Origin: Oegoconia quadripuncta
Lineage: Eukaryota > Arthropoda > Insecta > Lepidoptera > Autostichidae
DNA length: 64,000 nt
Direction of reading: 5' to 3'
Assembly: GCA_949316235.1 (NCBI GenBank)
Contig: OX438744.1
Coordinates: 1,116,001 to 1,180,000 of the forward strand
Within the stretch, counting starts at the first letter, position 1; every line of letters starts with the position of its first letter. Of this stretch, positions 1-10,855 are shown piece after piece. A program made the translations under genes and the position numbers. The notes below the pieces were generated by a model. That model saw only the letters and a list, made by a program, of their open reading frames with translations, was not told where the DNA came from and ran no database searches.

Positions 1-633
1 AAGAAGAAGAACTCCCTCCGGCGTAAACTCTTGACCTTCGTATCTGCAGTTCTGCAGTCTAATTATGATAAAACACTGACTTACTACAACATGAACTTCG
101 GATCCGTACTTAAAACCTTCCGTACAAAACGAGAAAGAAAATGTCAGAAGCGAAATAATATCGCGTTAGTGTTCATTAAGCCAAGCGATTCAGTCCACAG
201 TGTTCCATTGTGTGTTGAATTTTTTAGATATACTACAAAAATTCCATTTGGAACACATTTTATACCGTACCTACTCTAAAAAGCTTATTTTATTCACGCA
301 AAACAGTGAATAAAAAGGCCTTTTATTCACTGTTTTGGTGTTTGAATTTGGAACACAAAATATATCCGATCTCCATTTCAATGCTTACACAAACTCCTTG
401 CGCTAAGATTCGAAATTCAAACTCTTTGGTGCAAATAAATTCTCGAGATTTGATTGGTCGATATTTGCGACAAGGAGTTTGGCATTAGATTAAAAATTGT
501 GTTGTGTTCTTTGCTGCCATTATAGAAAAAAAATAGTGAATTGGCGCCATTTCAAATACTTACTGTGAATTGTACGGACACAAAGTTTAGTGTTACTTTA
601 TAATAAATCGATTGAATTTATAATAAATCGATT
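1..633. other. AT-rich flank, no gene recognised
   Basis: No convincing coding sequence is seen. A short inverted repeat built on 'cagtgaataaaa' and its complement lies near 304-335. The last 30 bases before the ORF at 634 repeat 'ataataaatcgatt' twice, which could be part of a promoter or 5' UTR of that ORF. Confidence 0.4.
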
Positions 634-1020
634 ATGCATTCAAGTGACGAAAAAGATATTGTGTTAACACCTGAATTTATGAAAGAGAAGGCGGCCCATA
701 TTGTAGAAAACTTGCTACCCAACAAATCACGGCTGGTTTACATCAAAACCTACGATGAGTTTTGTAAATGGAAAAATGAAAATCAAGCTTCGGGCACATT
801 TTCTGAGTCTGTTTTCTTAACTTATTTTAATGAACTGTCGAAGAAAAGGAAGTCATCGACATTATGGAGTATGTATTCTATGTTGCGGTGTACTGTAAAA
901 ACAAGGCATAACATTGATATAATAAATATTGTTTCACAAGTTGACCACCCTAATGATAATAATAAGAAAATTACGCTTAATTTCAGTCATTGCTCTAATT
1001 TTAATGTCCATTTCAATTAA
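634..1020 (+). CDS. Short ORF resembling the N-terminal core-binding domain of a Crypton/KIAA1958-type tyrosine recombinase
   Basis: This is a 128-codon ORF with an ATG start and TAA stop. It is lysine-rich. Residues about 25-90 contain a pattern 'NKSRLVYIKTYDEFCKW ... FLTYFNELS ... LWSMYSMLR' that resembles the SAM-like DNA-binding fold in front of the catalytic domain of tyrosine recombinases and of Crypton-derived host proteins. No catalytic R-H-R-Y region follows, so it is either a truncated mobile-element gene or a stand-alone domain. A foldback sequence starts about 80 bases downstream. The family assignment rests on pattern resemblance only. The base composition is similar to the surroundings and no splice partners are evident. 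Confidence 0.4.
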   Translation: MHSSDEKDIVLTPEFMKEKAAHIVENLLPNKSRLVYIKTYDEFCKWKNENQASGTFSESVFLTYFNELSKKRKSSTLWSMYSMLRCTVKTRHNIDIINIVSQVDHPNDNNKKITLNFSHCSNFNVHFN

Positions 1021-1096
1021 TGTAACATTTATTATTTCTTGATTAAATTTCTATTTTCGTTTAAATTATGTCTTTTTCTCGTAGTCATGGTATAAA

Positions 1097-1324
1097 GTAT
1101 AGTATGCAACTCCTGAATAAAGTACGAATTTATATCGAGGGCCATGAATCACTCGCGTCGCTCAGGATTCTAACAGTTGAACCACTCGCTGCGCTCGTGA
1201 TTCAATCATCTTAAATCACTCGCTACGCTCGTGATTCAATCGTTAGAATCCTTCACTTGCTCGTGACTCATCTACGGCCCTCGCTTTAAATCCGTCCTTT
1301 ATTCACTAGTTGCATAATATACTA
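1097..1324. repeat. Foldback sequence with imperfect ~50-bp inverted ends and palindromic 'actcgct..gctcgtga' core
   Basis: The left end 'agtatgcaactcctgaataa' is the inverse of the right end 'ttattcactagttgcataat', and the match continues imperfectly to 'gagggcc'/'ggccctc'. Between the arms, near-palindromic 22-bp units of the type 'cactcgctgcgctcgtgatt' occur three to four times. This is probably a small non-autonomous mobile element. Confidence 0.6.
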
Positions 1325-1616
1325 TTTTTATTGTATTATTTGCATCCCAAACATTTCTCAGTTATAAAAGAAAGAAATCGACAGCGTTGGAAATTATGTT
1401 AAATTATATAATATTGTTAAGCAGTAGGATTATAGTAGACCGTCGTTTTACAGTATTACATAATTTATCTACATCTCATAACCGCTAGGTACCACCTCTT
1501 CAAACCTGGACAATTTTTTTGTAAATTTTACATGAAACCAACTGACCATTTTGTTACAACAAAATACTATCTCACCTAGAGATCAGTATGATAACAACAT
1601 GATGACATTTTCACAG

Positions 1617-1758
1617 GTTGGCGATAACTTGGGCTCAGCGAGCTACGTTCTTGGCGACTTATCGCCAGGAACATGGTACGAATTAGCGGTGGAGGCGACC
1701 AGCGAATCAGGCGTGGAACGTGTCACACTTTTCGCCGACACCCATACTTTAGCTGGAG
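1617..1758 (+). CDS. Dscam-like exon: end of a fibronectin III domain
   Basis: The acceptor is 'ttttcacag' and the donor is GGAG|GTAAGT. It reads in phase 0 and ends in phase 1. The product contains 'LGDLSPGTWYELAVEATSES', with the LxPxTxYxLxVxA pattern of the F-G strands of a fibronectin III domain. The next exon supplies the rest of a glycine codon. Confidence 0.85.
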
Positions 1759-4700
1759 GTAAGTTTCAGACCTTAACCTTGTTGTTTGGTAAACCTAAAG
1801 TCGGTTGACTAACTAAAACTAACACGAAACATAGACACATTATATCGTAGGTAGGTACTTGTTTACAACGCAGCCGTTAAGCCGTTGCTTGAAATCTTGT
1901 AGCGGTCACTTATCTGATAGCAATCAGCTCTACGTGGTGAATTGTGACTTAACCACAAACTTACAATACTTAAAGAAATATGAGGAACTCTTCGGCATAG
2001 AGCTGGCGCTTACCTTGACCAACACATGAATATTGCACAATCAACGAGGTAATGCTGTCAGCAGTCTTGCTCCGGCAAGATAGCAATCTTAAATAAATTT
2101 TGTACCGCGCATAGATTTCGGAGTAGAAAACGTGTTTTGAAGTTATAGATTCAATTATCGGAGCGTTTTGTCGAAGCCTCGCACGATCGGAAGGCTGATC
2201 TGTATTTAGCGCAAAGGAGCCTCGCTAATCAACGAGGCAATGGCTTCAACCAATTCGGGACCCTTCCGGCCGTGCAAGATCTGGGATAAATTTGTTACTT
2301 ATATATAATCGGTATTATATTTCAGTTTAATCTTTGGTTATTAGCTACAGGTTATTATTGTCATAGTGTCTGTGATATACTTATATCTCATTTTGTAAAT
2401 AAAAATATAAAGTAGCCATTTGTTTATTGATTTAGGTAATCTTTAGTTGGTTAAGTTTATTTTTAGCTATAGATTTCTTAATATTTAACATATAAGAAAG
2501 AAAGAAAGAAAAATTTATTTAAACCCATCTCATGACACAAACAATCATGTACAAATATTACACAGTCGAGACACATGCACAAAATAACATTGTGTTTGCC
2601 ATCTAATTGTCGGTGTCGCAAGGTGGAGTCAAAAAGGTCTCAGCATGGGTTGTAGCCGTTCACTACAACGCTGGTTTTCAGTGGTGCCTCCAAATGACGC
2701 ACGGACACTGGTCAACAAATGTACAACAATATATGGTTTTTGTGGATTTCTATTCAATTGGTGTTACTAGGATTAATTTGATTTGGTAATTAAATATTAT
2801 AAGTTGTCTAATTAAAGTAGCAAACTTTTCATACAAAAATAACAGCGTCACTGGCTTTGACGGATGAGGAAACATCTGGAAATCGTTATCTTATCGATTA
2901 CCTGGCTTATTACATACATACATATATAAAGTCACGCTTGTTTCCCTTGGGGGAGGAGATACCATAGACTTCCACTTGCTACGATCCTGACACACCTATT
3001 TTGCTTCATTCTCTTTCATAAGGTTGTTCATACATGCTCGTTAAATTAAATTACTCGTTCATGTGGGCACGTGCGCAACAGTCATGCCGTGCACAGCACG
3101 TCGTGCTACGAGCACTGAGCTGTGCTGCACAGATTTTCAGTTGTCACCTAAGAGGCGCATAGCATTGTCGAGAAATATAAATGGATTCGTTGTAGGCCGC
3201 ATCGCGCCGCTGAAGCCGTGGGCTCCGCTGGCCGACAGCGCGCGGCAGACGTCGATGCGCACGGTGCTCATCTCGTGCGTGTCGGGAGCCGTGCTGCTGC
3301 TGTGCGCGCTGGCCGCCGTGCTGTGCCGCCTCCACCACAAACGGAAGTGGGTATATCACCACACCAATAACACGCACGCACGCAATACACAAATGCACGC
3401 ATGCATTAAACTAAAGTACGCGCGCAACACACAAATGCACGTACACAATACACAAATACACGCACGCAACACACAAATGCACGTACGCAATACACAAACG
3501 CACTTATGCAATACACAAATACACGCACGCAATACACAAATGCACGCATGCAATAAACTAAAGTACGCGCGCAACACACAAATGCACATACGCAATATAC
3601 AAATACCCGCACGCAAAACACTAACGCGCTTATTCAATACACAAATACACGCACGCAACACACAAACGCACGCATGCAATACACAAATACACGCACGCAA
3701 TACACTAATACACGCACGCAATACACAAATGTACACACGCAATACATAAATGCACACACGCGACACTTCTTTTTTATTAATGCTAACTTCTTATTTTTTA
3801 TTTATGTTGTTTCTAGTAAACCGTGACCTGATTACGTACCTGAAACACAGGTTTCCCTAGTTCAGGCACCAGTCTACACATGGGATAAATCCTTATCTAT
3901 ATATTCGAATACACCGAAAAGGATTATATCCTTCTTCATCATCAACAGCCTTACTTGCCTCCACTATTGCGGCGCAGCTTCCTGTCACTGGCAGAGAATA
4001 TGGGCCACAAAATGGGGCATAATTCTCCACGCGATCATAATGCAGATTGTGATAGTCATTCTTTAAGCCGCCACTGTAAAGGTTGTAAATTAAGGAACTT
4101 GTATAACACTACTGTAGCTTTGTGGTGAAAATAAATATGTTATTATACATAGCCCGATCTACAAGGATTTTTCATACGCGACTCTGACAATATTCGTCTG
4201 TGACCTTGAGCAAATAATCCAATGGTCGATAAATATACCTTTGGATGGCTTGCCATTCGTAATCTATAAAGTCTTACTTGATCATTGAGTAGTTCTGATA
4301 CTACTGAATAAAGCCGGCAGGTCGACGAGCACTCTCGGTCGGTCTATACAGTTCAAGGGTGTCTCCGGAACAAGGAAACTCGTATGAATAATGCCATCAG
4401 TGGTCATTCATTAAGGACTAACTTTCTTGTGTTTATTTGAGACTTTTGTACACCCTGTGTGACTATGCCAGCCTCATTGATACATTCGCCTTTTTAAACC
4501 TCACTCTCTTTTTGCAATGGACAATCCAACAAATTTATGCAGACTGACAGCACTCCTACAGAGCATATCAGCCAAACCACAGCTAAGCTGCCCATTGCAT
4601 AGCTCCGATGACTTAATCAAAAGTCGTTCTCTAATATCTGCACTCCGGTCACACTCCAACAAAAAGTGTAACACGTCATCTGGTTTATCACAAGCTGTAC

Positions 4701-7700
4701 ACAGTGGTGACGGTTTAATTCCCATCATATGATAAAATTTATTTGTTGGTATGTGTCCTGAGTGCAGTCTAAAGGCTGAGACTAAAGTCCCCCTGGGTAG
4801 GCTGGCAGAGTCAAACCAAGTCGCCCATATAGGACCATTCTGGATGGTTCTGTACCAAATACCCTAAGGACTAACTTAGCCAGATTTTTATAAAGACTAA
4901 AATTCAAACGTGGCCTTCCTATCTCGACAGATTCTTCTGCTTAACAAGTGACCACTATATGCGGGATGACAGGAAGCTGAGCGAGAGCAACGAGCCCGAG
5001 AGGGAGAAGCTGCGTGAGGGACAGAAACTATACTCGTCGTCGTCTATCAACGGCAATGAAAAATCCAATGACGACTCCTCTGGTAAGAAACGTTTAGTTA
5101 CATTGCATTTATAATTTGCCGGTTGAACAGATTTAATAGTACATTGTTGCAAAGGCCGGGAAATAGGTTGCAATTGCCATTTCCGCCGATAGTGCTTTTC
5201 TCAAAAGAATGCAGGGAAATAATAAATATTTAAATAACAAATCAAGACGAATTTTCAGCTTTGCCGCCGATTTTCTATTTATCATCTGTGCCGAAAGGCA
5301 AACTCATTTACGCATACAGCTACGTGAACGCAATTTGTACTAAGCAAAGAGATTTTGGTATGCCAAGAATGATAAAAGAGATCCAATCAAAGAGTATAAT
5401 AATAACCCCAGCACGCCGTTTCATACAACATTGCTGGAGCGTTGTAATGTTCCAAATTCAAAAAACGCTCCTGCTATGGGTTTATTTTTCGCTGTCCGTA
5501 AATTAGATACTTCGCGTGTTCTTTTTCCGAAAGTAATGACAATATTTCCATGCATGTTTGAGAATTTTTTTTATCGAAACTAAGGCCCGTATTAATATAC
5601 CATTCTCAAGATTGAGAACAGTCTTGTGACTGGTCTCAAGTAAACGTGTTGATTAATAAACCTAACTTGAGACCTAAAACGCGCGTGCATACTCAAGCAG
5701 TACTCACTTGAGAGTTTCACGTATTAATAAATGAAACTCAAGTCTATCATTCATTCGCCGCTGAGGCGAATACTTGAGAAGTGATCTCAGCTGAGTAGAC
5801 TTCAAGATTGGTTTATAAATTAGCACGAAGCTTGAGATAGCGTCAACTTCTTAAGACGCATCTCGGATGATACAGCCTCAAGACTTGTATTGAGATGCGT
5901 TTATTAATACGGGTCTAAAGTCCGTATTTCAGATTGTCGCTCAAATATAGATCTGCGCTTGAGCATTGTTAGAAAGAGATGCCGCTATAAAAGTTACATA
6001 ACGCTGTCCCTTTTTAACTGTTCAAGCGGAGATCTCTGCTTAAGTAATATTCTGTAATAGTGTTTGAGAGATGTTGACCATTTCAAGATCGGACGTAGAA
6101 CAATAAACCAAATTTTCTCCGAAGAATCAGTACGTACCTCTCTAAATCCTCCAAAATATTTAACTTAGGCTTCCTTTAGTTTGTTCACCTAAACGATTAT
6201 TTAACTCCTCCGTGGCTTAATGTAAACAACAGGGAGGTCGCGGGTTCGATCCCCAGCGGGGTCAGTTTGTTCAGTACCACCATCTTATCTAAGTTTACCA
6301 CCAAGCAATGTTTATAGCTTCTTGTGTTCGGGTTGTCAGAGATAAGAAAGCCACTCCCACAAATAAGATGGGGTTTCCGGGTCAGTACGTTTCCACCTTC
6401 GGCTTCATCTTCACTTAACATCAAGTGTGATTGAGGTCAAAGTCAAAGTCAAAAATGCTTTATTTTGTAGGTACACAGAGTACACTTAAAATAGTCAAGT
6501 TTAATTAATAATTTCACTTAACATCACTGTGATTGAGGTCAAAACAAGAGATGATAGTCTTAGTGTTGTAAAACCTCTTTTTGTAATCTAACCAAATGTT
6601 TTACTGGCTGATATTCTTTTGAATTTAGGTATGATCGTAGTTCAAAGTTTTTTTTTTATATACGTCTTGTCACATAAAATTTTACTAAATACACAATATG
6701 TCTGAACGAAGATAATTTTTATTCTAATTTAATTAGAACCTACTGTAAAACAACGAGTAGCACTATTTACTCCTACCTTTAGGAGTCAATTTACAGATAT
6801 TGTATTCTTTTTTCCATCTTCCAGCGGAACTGTACGAGATCAGCCCGTACGCGACATTCGGCGTGGGCGGGGTGGGGGTGGGCGTGGGCGGCGGGGTGGG
6901 TGCGCACGCGCTGCAGTTCCGCACGCTGGCGCGCCGCGAGGACGACGCCGCGCCCCCGCACCGCCGCCGCCACCGCGCCTGCGACCACTACCGCTACGGT
7001 ACCCCCCTCCCCCCTCACACACACACACGCACACACACTGCGCTTGCACTCACGCTATAAGTAACTAACCGCCAGCTTAGCAAGAAAAAGCGAGCTGTGT
7101 AGGCTTGCGACTTTACGAGTAACTATTATCTAGTTTGGGAGTAAGGCCCCGTCAAGATTGAGATGACCTTGAGTTGACGCTTAAGAATCTGTCCTATAAA
7201 CAGTAAAAAAAATGTATTGAGACTCAGACGCGAGCTCAATCTCAAGATCCATTTATTAAAACGGGCCTATATAAGTGTCGGAAGTATTTATTATTGTTAT
7301 TCTACTTTTCCCAAAAAATCAACACGGATCTCAATTTCAATAAAGATCTCTACTATTGCCCATCTCCCTAACTTAGGTCCAAGGGAGGGAACGAAAGAAA
7401 CAGGGGAACCTAAATGAGAGAATTTATTGTCTCGTAAAATACTTAAAAGCTGCGATTCAATTCTTCGTTCATAATCGAAGTCAATATTGTCGAGTCACGA
7501 AGTTCATCCAATAAAATTAGGTGTTTCGATTTCAATTAGTTTTTTTTTCATGATTTTACAGCTTTGTCTTTTTTTATAAGAATGTTTACGGCTCCGGACA
7601 CTAGTCCTTTTGAGGCAGGTAATATCAATGTTGCCAACGGGCAAATGTTTGCCCGAATGATGGGTAATGAGAAAATACAATAGGGATAGTAGCATAAAAT

Positions 7701-9446
7701 CATTACGATCTAATCGAAAGAATATACTTCAACGGCAGGTTTAGACCAAAGATTATTGCTTAAGACAAACCATGAAAATGAATTTTGAAATCGATAAATG
7801 AAATCAAAAATGTTCCAAAGAGGAATTCAGTAGGTACATAAATAGTCGATCTAGATATCATATATGTGGTCACAATGTAAGTGCCAGAATCGCTTTACAA
7901 ATGTTTATGACTTCGCTTTCATATACGTAAATTTGTTTGTGTGTTTGCCATCCAAAACGTTAAATTAATTGTGCGTCATATCAATGTTTGCAACAAATAC
8001 TGGTGACACTATTTGTGCCCTATTTTCTAATTTAGTGAAAACGGTTACAATTTAATTACTTTTATGTTTTAATGGTAGAATTTATGTCCCCAGTCGGTTA
8101 GATTTTGCACATAATTGACTTAAATTTCTTTTATTCTTATCTGTATTATTTTTATGCGTATTAATGAAATAATTTAAATATTCACGTTAAATTGCGATGT
8201 TGCTATCTCGCGCTGTAAATGATCGCCTAAAGTAAAATTATGCCAGATTTTTTTTAATTCGCGCACCCAACAAGACGACAATCATAACATTTTAGTCTTG
8301 TCACTATAATTTTATTTATTTCGTACATAATATCTCAAAGGAACGGGATAATAGAATCAAAGTTAATTTCAGATGGCGCCACGAATGTTATTTGTATAAA
8401 ATATAGGGACTACTGACATTTAACAGATGACTTAAGTGAGGAACACTCAACAACAGTAGGGTCGCCATGGATTAAACGGGAGAAAATGGCATTCATTATT
8501 ATACAATCGTGTTCTCTAAAAACAATTCAATGAATGACATAAAAGTGATGGGACTAAAATGTTATGCATGCTGTCCTCTTTTTGTGCTCGTAATAGGAAA
8601 AGGATAACATATCTTTTTGATTTTAAGTATGCGGATGTGGCTTGGAATATATCCCAATGACAACATATCCCCCTTATTTTTATGATGAGAGATGTTGTCC
8701 GACAGACGAATCGAGCCTGTCTCAATGCTCGACAGTGGAGGCGCGGCATCGACTGCGCAGCGCCGCGCCGCAGCCGCTGTGGCACGCGCCGCACCATACC
8801 GACTCTGACGACAACAGCGACAGTGCTGCCAACACAACCACCAAGGGTAAGCTAAGCTAACATGAACAAAGCGGGAGCTGTAAGCTCAGCTTTGCATTTG
8901 CGTGAATGTGTACACCCATAATGTAGAGCGAGCACAACAAATGTATACCACGTCCCCGAGCTCAATCTAAATTGGTTTTATACTGCTTTGCGATCTACAA
9001 AACTGCTTCACTCACACAAATGATCTAAGTTTAAACCTCACGCACTGAGTTGCATTGGAGTCTACTCACTGCAATAAAGGCCTAGGGAGGCGATTTTCTG
9101 ACACGAACAGTGAATTGCAATTCTACTCATGTTCTAAAGTACTTGTAAGATCTCTCATTCATAGAACTTTCCTATGAGGTGATCAAGAAATGCCGACAAA
9201 AATCGGAAGATATGATCCAGCCAGAGTTTTTGTACTTACTTGTAGGGTTATTGGTGCACTCGCTTAAACTTCGAAAACCGTAAGCAGTGTAAACCTCGGT
9301 GAGCGTTATTCGAAACCTTGCTTGTACCGATATAGAAAAACACATGGATTTTTATAAACTCACCAATTTCCACAGGTTCGGGCGGGTCGCCAGGCGGCAG
9401 CGTGTACGGCAGCGGGCGTCGCAGCGCGCGCACCAGCAGCAGGTAG
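1617..9446 (+). CDS. Dscam-family cell adhesion receptor, 3' half (six exons)
   Basis: Six exons with consistent phases can be joined: 1617-1758, 3196-3346, 4949-5082, 6825-6998, 8706-8846 and 9376-9446. They encode the end of a fibronectin III domain, a hydrophobic membrane span (TVLISCVSGAVLLLCALAAV), a basic stop-transfer stretch (RLHHKR) and a cytoplasmic tail containing ELYEISPYATF, a motif I know from insect Dscam tails. Dscam proteins are homophilic neuronal receptors in the plasma membrane; the ectodomain would lie upstream of this window. The tail has a poly-glycine/valine stretch and a serine-rich end. Which paralogue (Dscam2, 3 or 4) cannot be decided. The reading ends at TAG 9444-9446; a possible poly(A) signal AATAAA occurs at 9995. 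An alternative last exon is proposed at 10304. Confidence 0.85.
2491..2725 (-). repeat. Interspersed repeat ending in a GAAA/TTTC run
   Basis: The sequence from the 'agaaagaaagaa' run to 'gacactggtcaa' is found again in the opposite orientation at 25203-25430, with high identity. The simple-repeat tail suggests a retroposed 3' end (SINE or LINE). The open frame from 2607 is a by-product of this repeat. Confidence 0.65.
2905..3010 (+). repeat. Short repeat copy ('catacata...cacttgctacg' family)
   Basis: This holds 'acttccacttgctacgatcc' after a 'cttgtttccc..ggggag' segment. The same order occurs at 63155-63240 with a better preserved 'gcaggggtaggcagagacca' part. It is probably a fragment of a retroelement. 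Confidence 0.5.
3196..3346 (+). CDS. Dscam-like exon: membrane-spanning segment
   Basis: The acceptor is 'ttcgttgtag'. The preferred donor is CGGAA|GTGGGT, because it gives phase 2 and joins to the next exon as R-N-D-H-Y-M-R. Using GTATAT at 3351 instead would leave the phases unmatched. The product has a juxtamembrane stretch, then about 22 hydrophobic residues, then RLHHKR. The exon is much richer in GC than its flanks. Confidence 0.82.
3351..3767 (+). repeat. Degenerate 21-bp minisatellite
   Basis: About 18-19 units of roughly 'acgcacgcaatacacaaatgc' start directly after the Dscam-like transmembrane exon. Because the period is a multiple of three and stop codons are rare in it, long open frames appear on both strands (ARNTQIH repeats on +, VCVLRAC repeats on -). 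These are artefacts of the repeat, not genes. Confidence 0.85.
4501..4880 (-). mobile_element. LINE reverse-transcriptase C-terminal fragment
   Basis: On the minus strand the sequence reads 'LPRGTLVSAFRLHSGHIPTN', then a Cys/His motif CTACDKPDDVLHFLLECD, the zinc-knuckle-like tail (CxxC...HxxxxC) found after the RT domain of jockey/R1-type non-LTR retrotransposons. It is truncated at both ends and sits in a Dscam-like intron. Confidence 0.75.
4949..5082 (+). CDS. Dscam-like exon: cytoplasmic, acidic/serine-rich
   Basis: The acceptor is 'tgcttaacaag' and the donor is TCTG|GTAAGA, ending in phase 1. The product begins DHYMRDDRKLSES and contains EPEREKLREGQKL followed by serine and asparagine runs. 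A LINE fragment lies immediately upstream (4501-4880). Confidence 0.75.
5580..5917. repeat. MITE with 'taaggcccgtattaata' inverted ends
   Basis: The ends are 'aaggcccgtattaatata' and the inverse 'tttattaatacgggtcta'. The interior is made of variations on 'tctcaagattgagac'. Shorter relatives occur at 7145-7270 and 38512-38650. Confidence 0.6.
5918..6062. repeat. MITE-like repeat, 'ccgtatttcag...gatctgcgcttgagca' family
   Basis: The block 'agatctgcgcttgagcat ... gagatgccgctata ... ctgtcc..ttttaactgt ... agcggagatc' is repeated at 62566-62690 in the same order. The two halves are partly inverse to each other. Confidence 0.55.
6200..6442 (+). mobile_element. tRNA-derived SINE (family B)
   Basis: The head 'cctccgtggcttaatgtaaa' and B-box 'cgcgggttcgatccccagcg' resemble a tRNA gene. 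The body contains 'gataagaaagccactcccac' and the tail is 'gtgattgaggtcaa'. Other copies lie at 15635, 19138, 20955, 34125, 41200, 44975 and 60129. It has no proper cloverleaf and is not a functional tRNA. Confidence 0.75.
6825..6998 (+). CDS. Dscam-like exon: ELYEISPYATF motif and Gly/Val repeat
   Basis: The acceptor is 'ccatcttccag' and the donor is TACG|GTACCC; it is phase 1 at both ends. It encodes AELYEISPYATF, then a GVGGVGVGVGGGVG low-complexity run, then a basic His/Arg-rich stretch ending HYRY. GC is very high. The opposite strand is also open but shows no coding signs. Confidence 0.85.
7145..7270. repeat. Short MITE related to 5580-5917
   Basis: The ends are 'ggccccgtcaagattgagat' and 'caatctcaagatcc...aacgggccta'. 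It is an internal-deletion relative of the larger copy. Confidence 0.5.
7271..8640. other. Intron sequence without recognised content
   Basis: This is AT-rich sequence inside the Dscam-like gene. Only short chance ORFs are present. I see no repeat shared with the rest of the window. Confidence 0.5.
8706..8846 (+). CDS. Dscam-like exon: cytoplasmic Ser/His-rich
   Basis: The acceptor is 'tgtccgacag' and the donor is AAGG|GTAAGC; it is phase 1 at both ends. The product begins DESSLSQCSTVEARHRL and ends SDSAANTTTK. The open frame continues upstream into the intron to an ATG at 8642, but the phase match favours 8706 as the exon start. Confidence 0.8.
9376..9446 (+). CDS. Dscam-like terminal exon
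   Basis: The acceptor is 'aatttccacag', phase 1. It encodes GSGGSPGGSVYGSGRRSART and ends SSR-TAG. The last codons AGG-TAG also form a weak donor (AG|GTAGAA) that would end in phase 2, so some transcripts might continue. GC drops sharply after the stop. Confidence 0.72.
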
Positions 9447-10303
9447 AACTCAGGTACCTCCCCGCTACCACCTACCTTCCCACGCCTGCTGCTACCATCA
9501 CACCGATCACCAACCCATCGCAGATACAGAGAAAACATACCGCCACAAATACTTTTTCGGAGAATCGCTGACACACGCGGACAAGCCCGATATGTAGAGC
9601 TTAAGGATTATAGATCTGACGTTTATAATCATGAGCAGATATATTTCCACTTTACTTTATACTTGCTAGGTACATACTTATCTCTGTGATGTACATCTAT
9701 TTACAGTTTGTTTTTGATAAGCAACAGAGTCTGTAATTTGTGATTATCAATTCCGAACGTTGACAAATTATAAGGTTTTACTATTTAATTTAGTATTTAA
9801 ATAGTTATAAAATACAAAATACTCGATGCTATTTGTTGCATATTATTTTTAATGGTTCATTATAAATGCAACAACAGTTATACCCGAATTCTCAATACAT
9901 AGATAGCGGTAGATGAAAGGGTAAAATATTACCTACTGCTTGCGTAAATTGTAAATTATTTTATCCTTAAATATCAAAACGCAACTTGCAAAGAAATAAA
10001 CACGAAAAATCAAATTGTAATCAAGCGCTCGCTAACAAACTGTCACTTTATTTTAATTAGGGCTGTCCGTCTAAATTATTAAATGGATATTAAATATTTT
10101 CACGCCAATATTTGGTTCGCCTCCAACGAATATTATTTTTATTAGTTTTATGCACAGAATGCCGAAACGCTATAATTCCATAGTTTCCATAATATCTACT
10201 CATTTAAAGCAGGCTTTAATAACCATGCAACCAAGCTTCGCTACTGTAGCAGCGAGTTCACATTTTGACCATTGAGTACATCAAAAGTGTTGTTTGTTGA
10301 CAG

Positions 10304-10374
10304 CGGAGGCCCGAATGGGAGCGACGGCCTCTCTGGGAGCTTCGCCCCCGTCCCCGCCGATATATCTTCTCTAA
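10304..10374 (+). CDS. Candidate alternative last exon of the Dscam-like gene
   Basis: A GC-rich island follows 'gtttgttgacag'. In phase 1, the phase used by every cytoplasmic exon border, it reads EARMGATASLGASPPSPPIY-LL then TAA at 10372-10374, exactly where GC falls. Joined to the exon ending 8846 it would replace the SSR ending. If instead the weak donor at 9442 is used, the phase-2 frame SGGPNGSDGLSGSFAPVPAD continues to a stop at 10524-10526. Both readings are inference; RNA evidence would decide. Confidence 0.4.
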
Positions 10375-10654
10375 TAGACAAGTATTACAATTTTGAAATT
10401 GGTATCTATAATTTCATAGTTTTAAGCAATAGTACATTATTTATAATACAATTGAAGCTGCTGATTGAAGCGCTTTCATTCAGAACCTCTACTTGTTTTG
10501 CTGGGAATATTAAGCAGTCATCATGATGTAATAACTATATTGTTGGCTACTATTGGTGGCACCCAAGTAGTGTAAAATCCAACTTATGGAAAATGTTACA
10601 CATTTGAATTTTAAGGATATCAATAATCGCGCTGGCGGGAAACATTTAATTATT

Positions 10655-10855
10655 ATTTTTTTTTATTAAAAACTGGTTTCACGTTTGACTACAATCTCAC
10701 CAGATGGAAAGTGACGATGTAGCCGAAGATGTATCACGCGCACCCAATAAATGCCTATTCACTCTAGACTTGAAGATCCCAAGGTTGTAAGTGCCGGGAA
10801 AACCGACGCGGGCAGTGAGTTCCATACCTTAGCAGTCCGCATTATCCGCAGTATC
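10655..10855 (-). mobile_element. LINE 3' end (jockey/CR1-like), antisense
   Basis: The T-rich start (the poly-A side) is followed by 'aaaactggtttcacgtttga', and the body is shared with 32085-32262. On the minus strand it reads as the end of the ORF type also seen at 23855-24385. Confidence 0.6.

Noticed and set aside
3063..3749. 228-codon plus-strand ORF
   Set aside because: It begins at GTG, runs through the intron before the transmembrane exon and continues into the 21-bp repeat. Only 3196-3346 is supported as coding.
6791..7060. Overlapping ORFs on both strands in the GC-rich Dscam-like exon
   Set aside because: High GC keeps several frames open. Only the plus frame with ELYEISPYATF and matching splice phases is supported.
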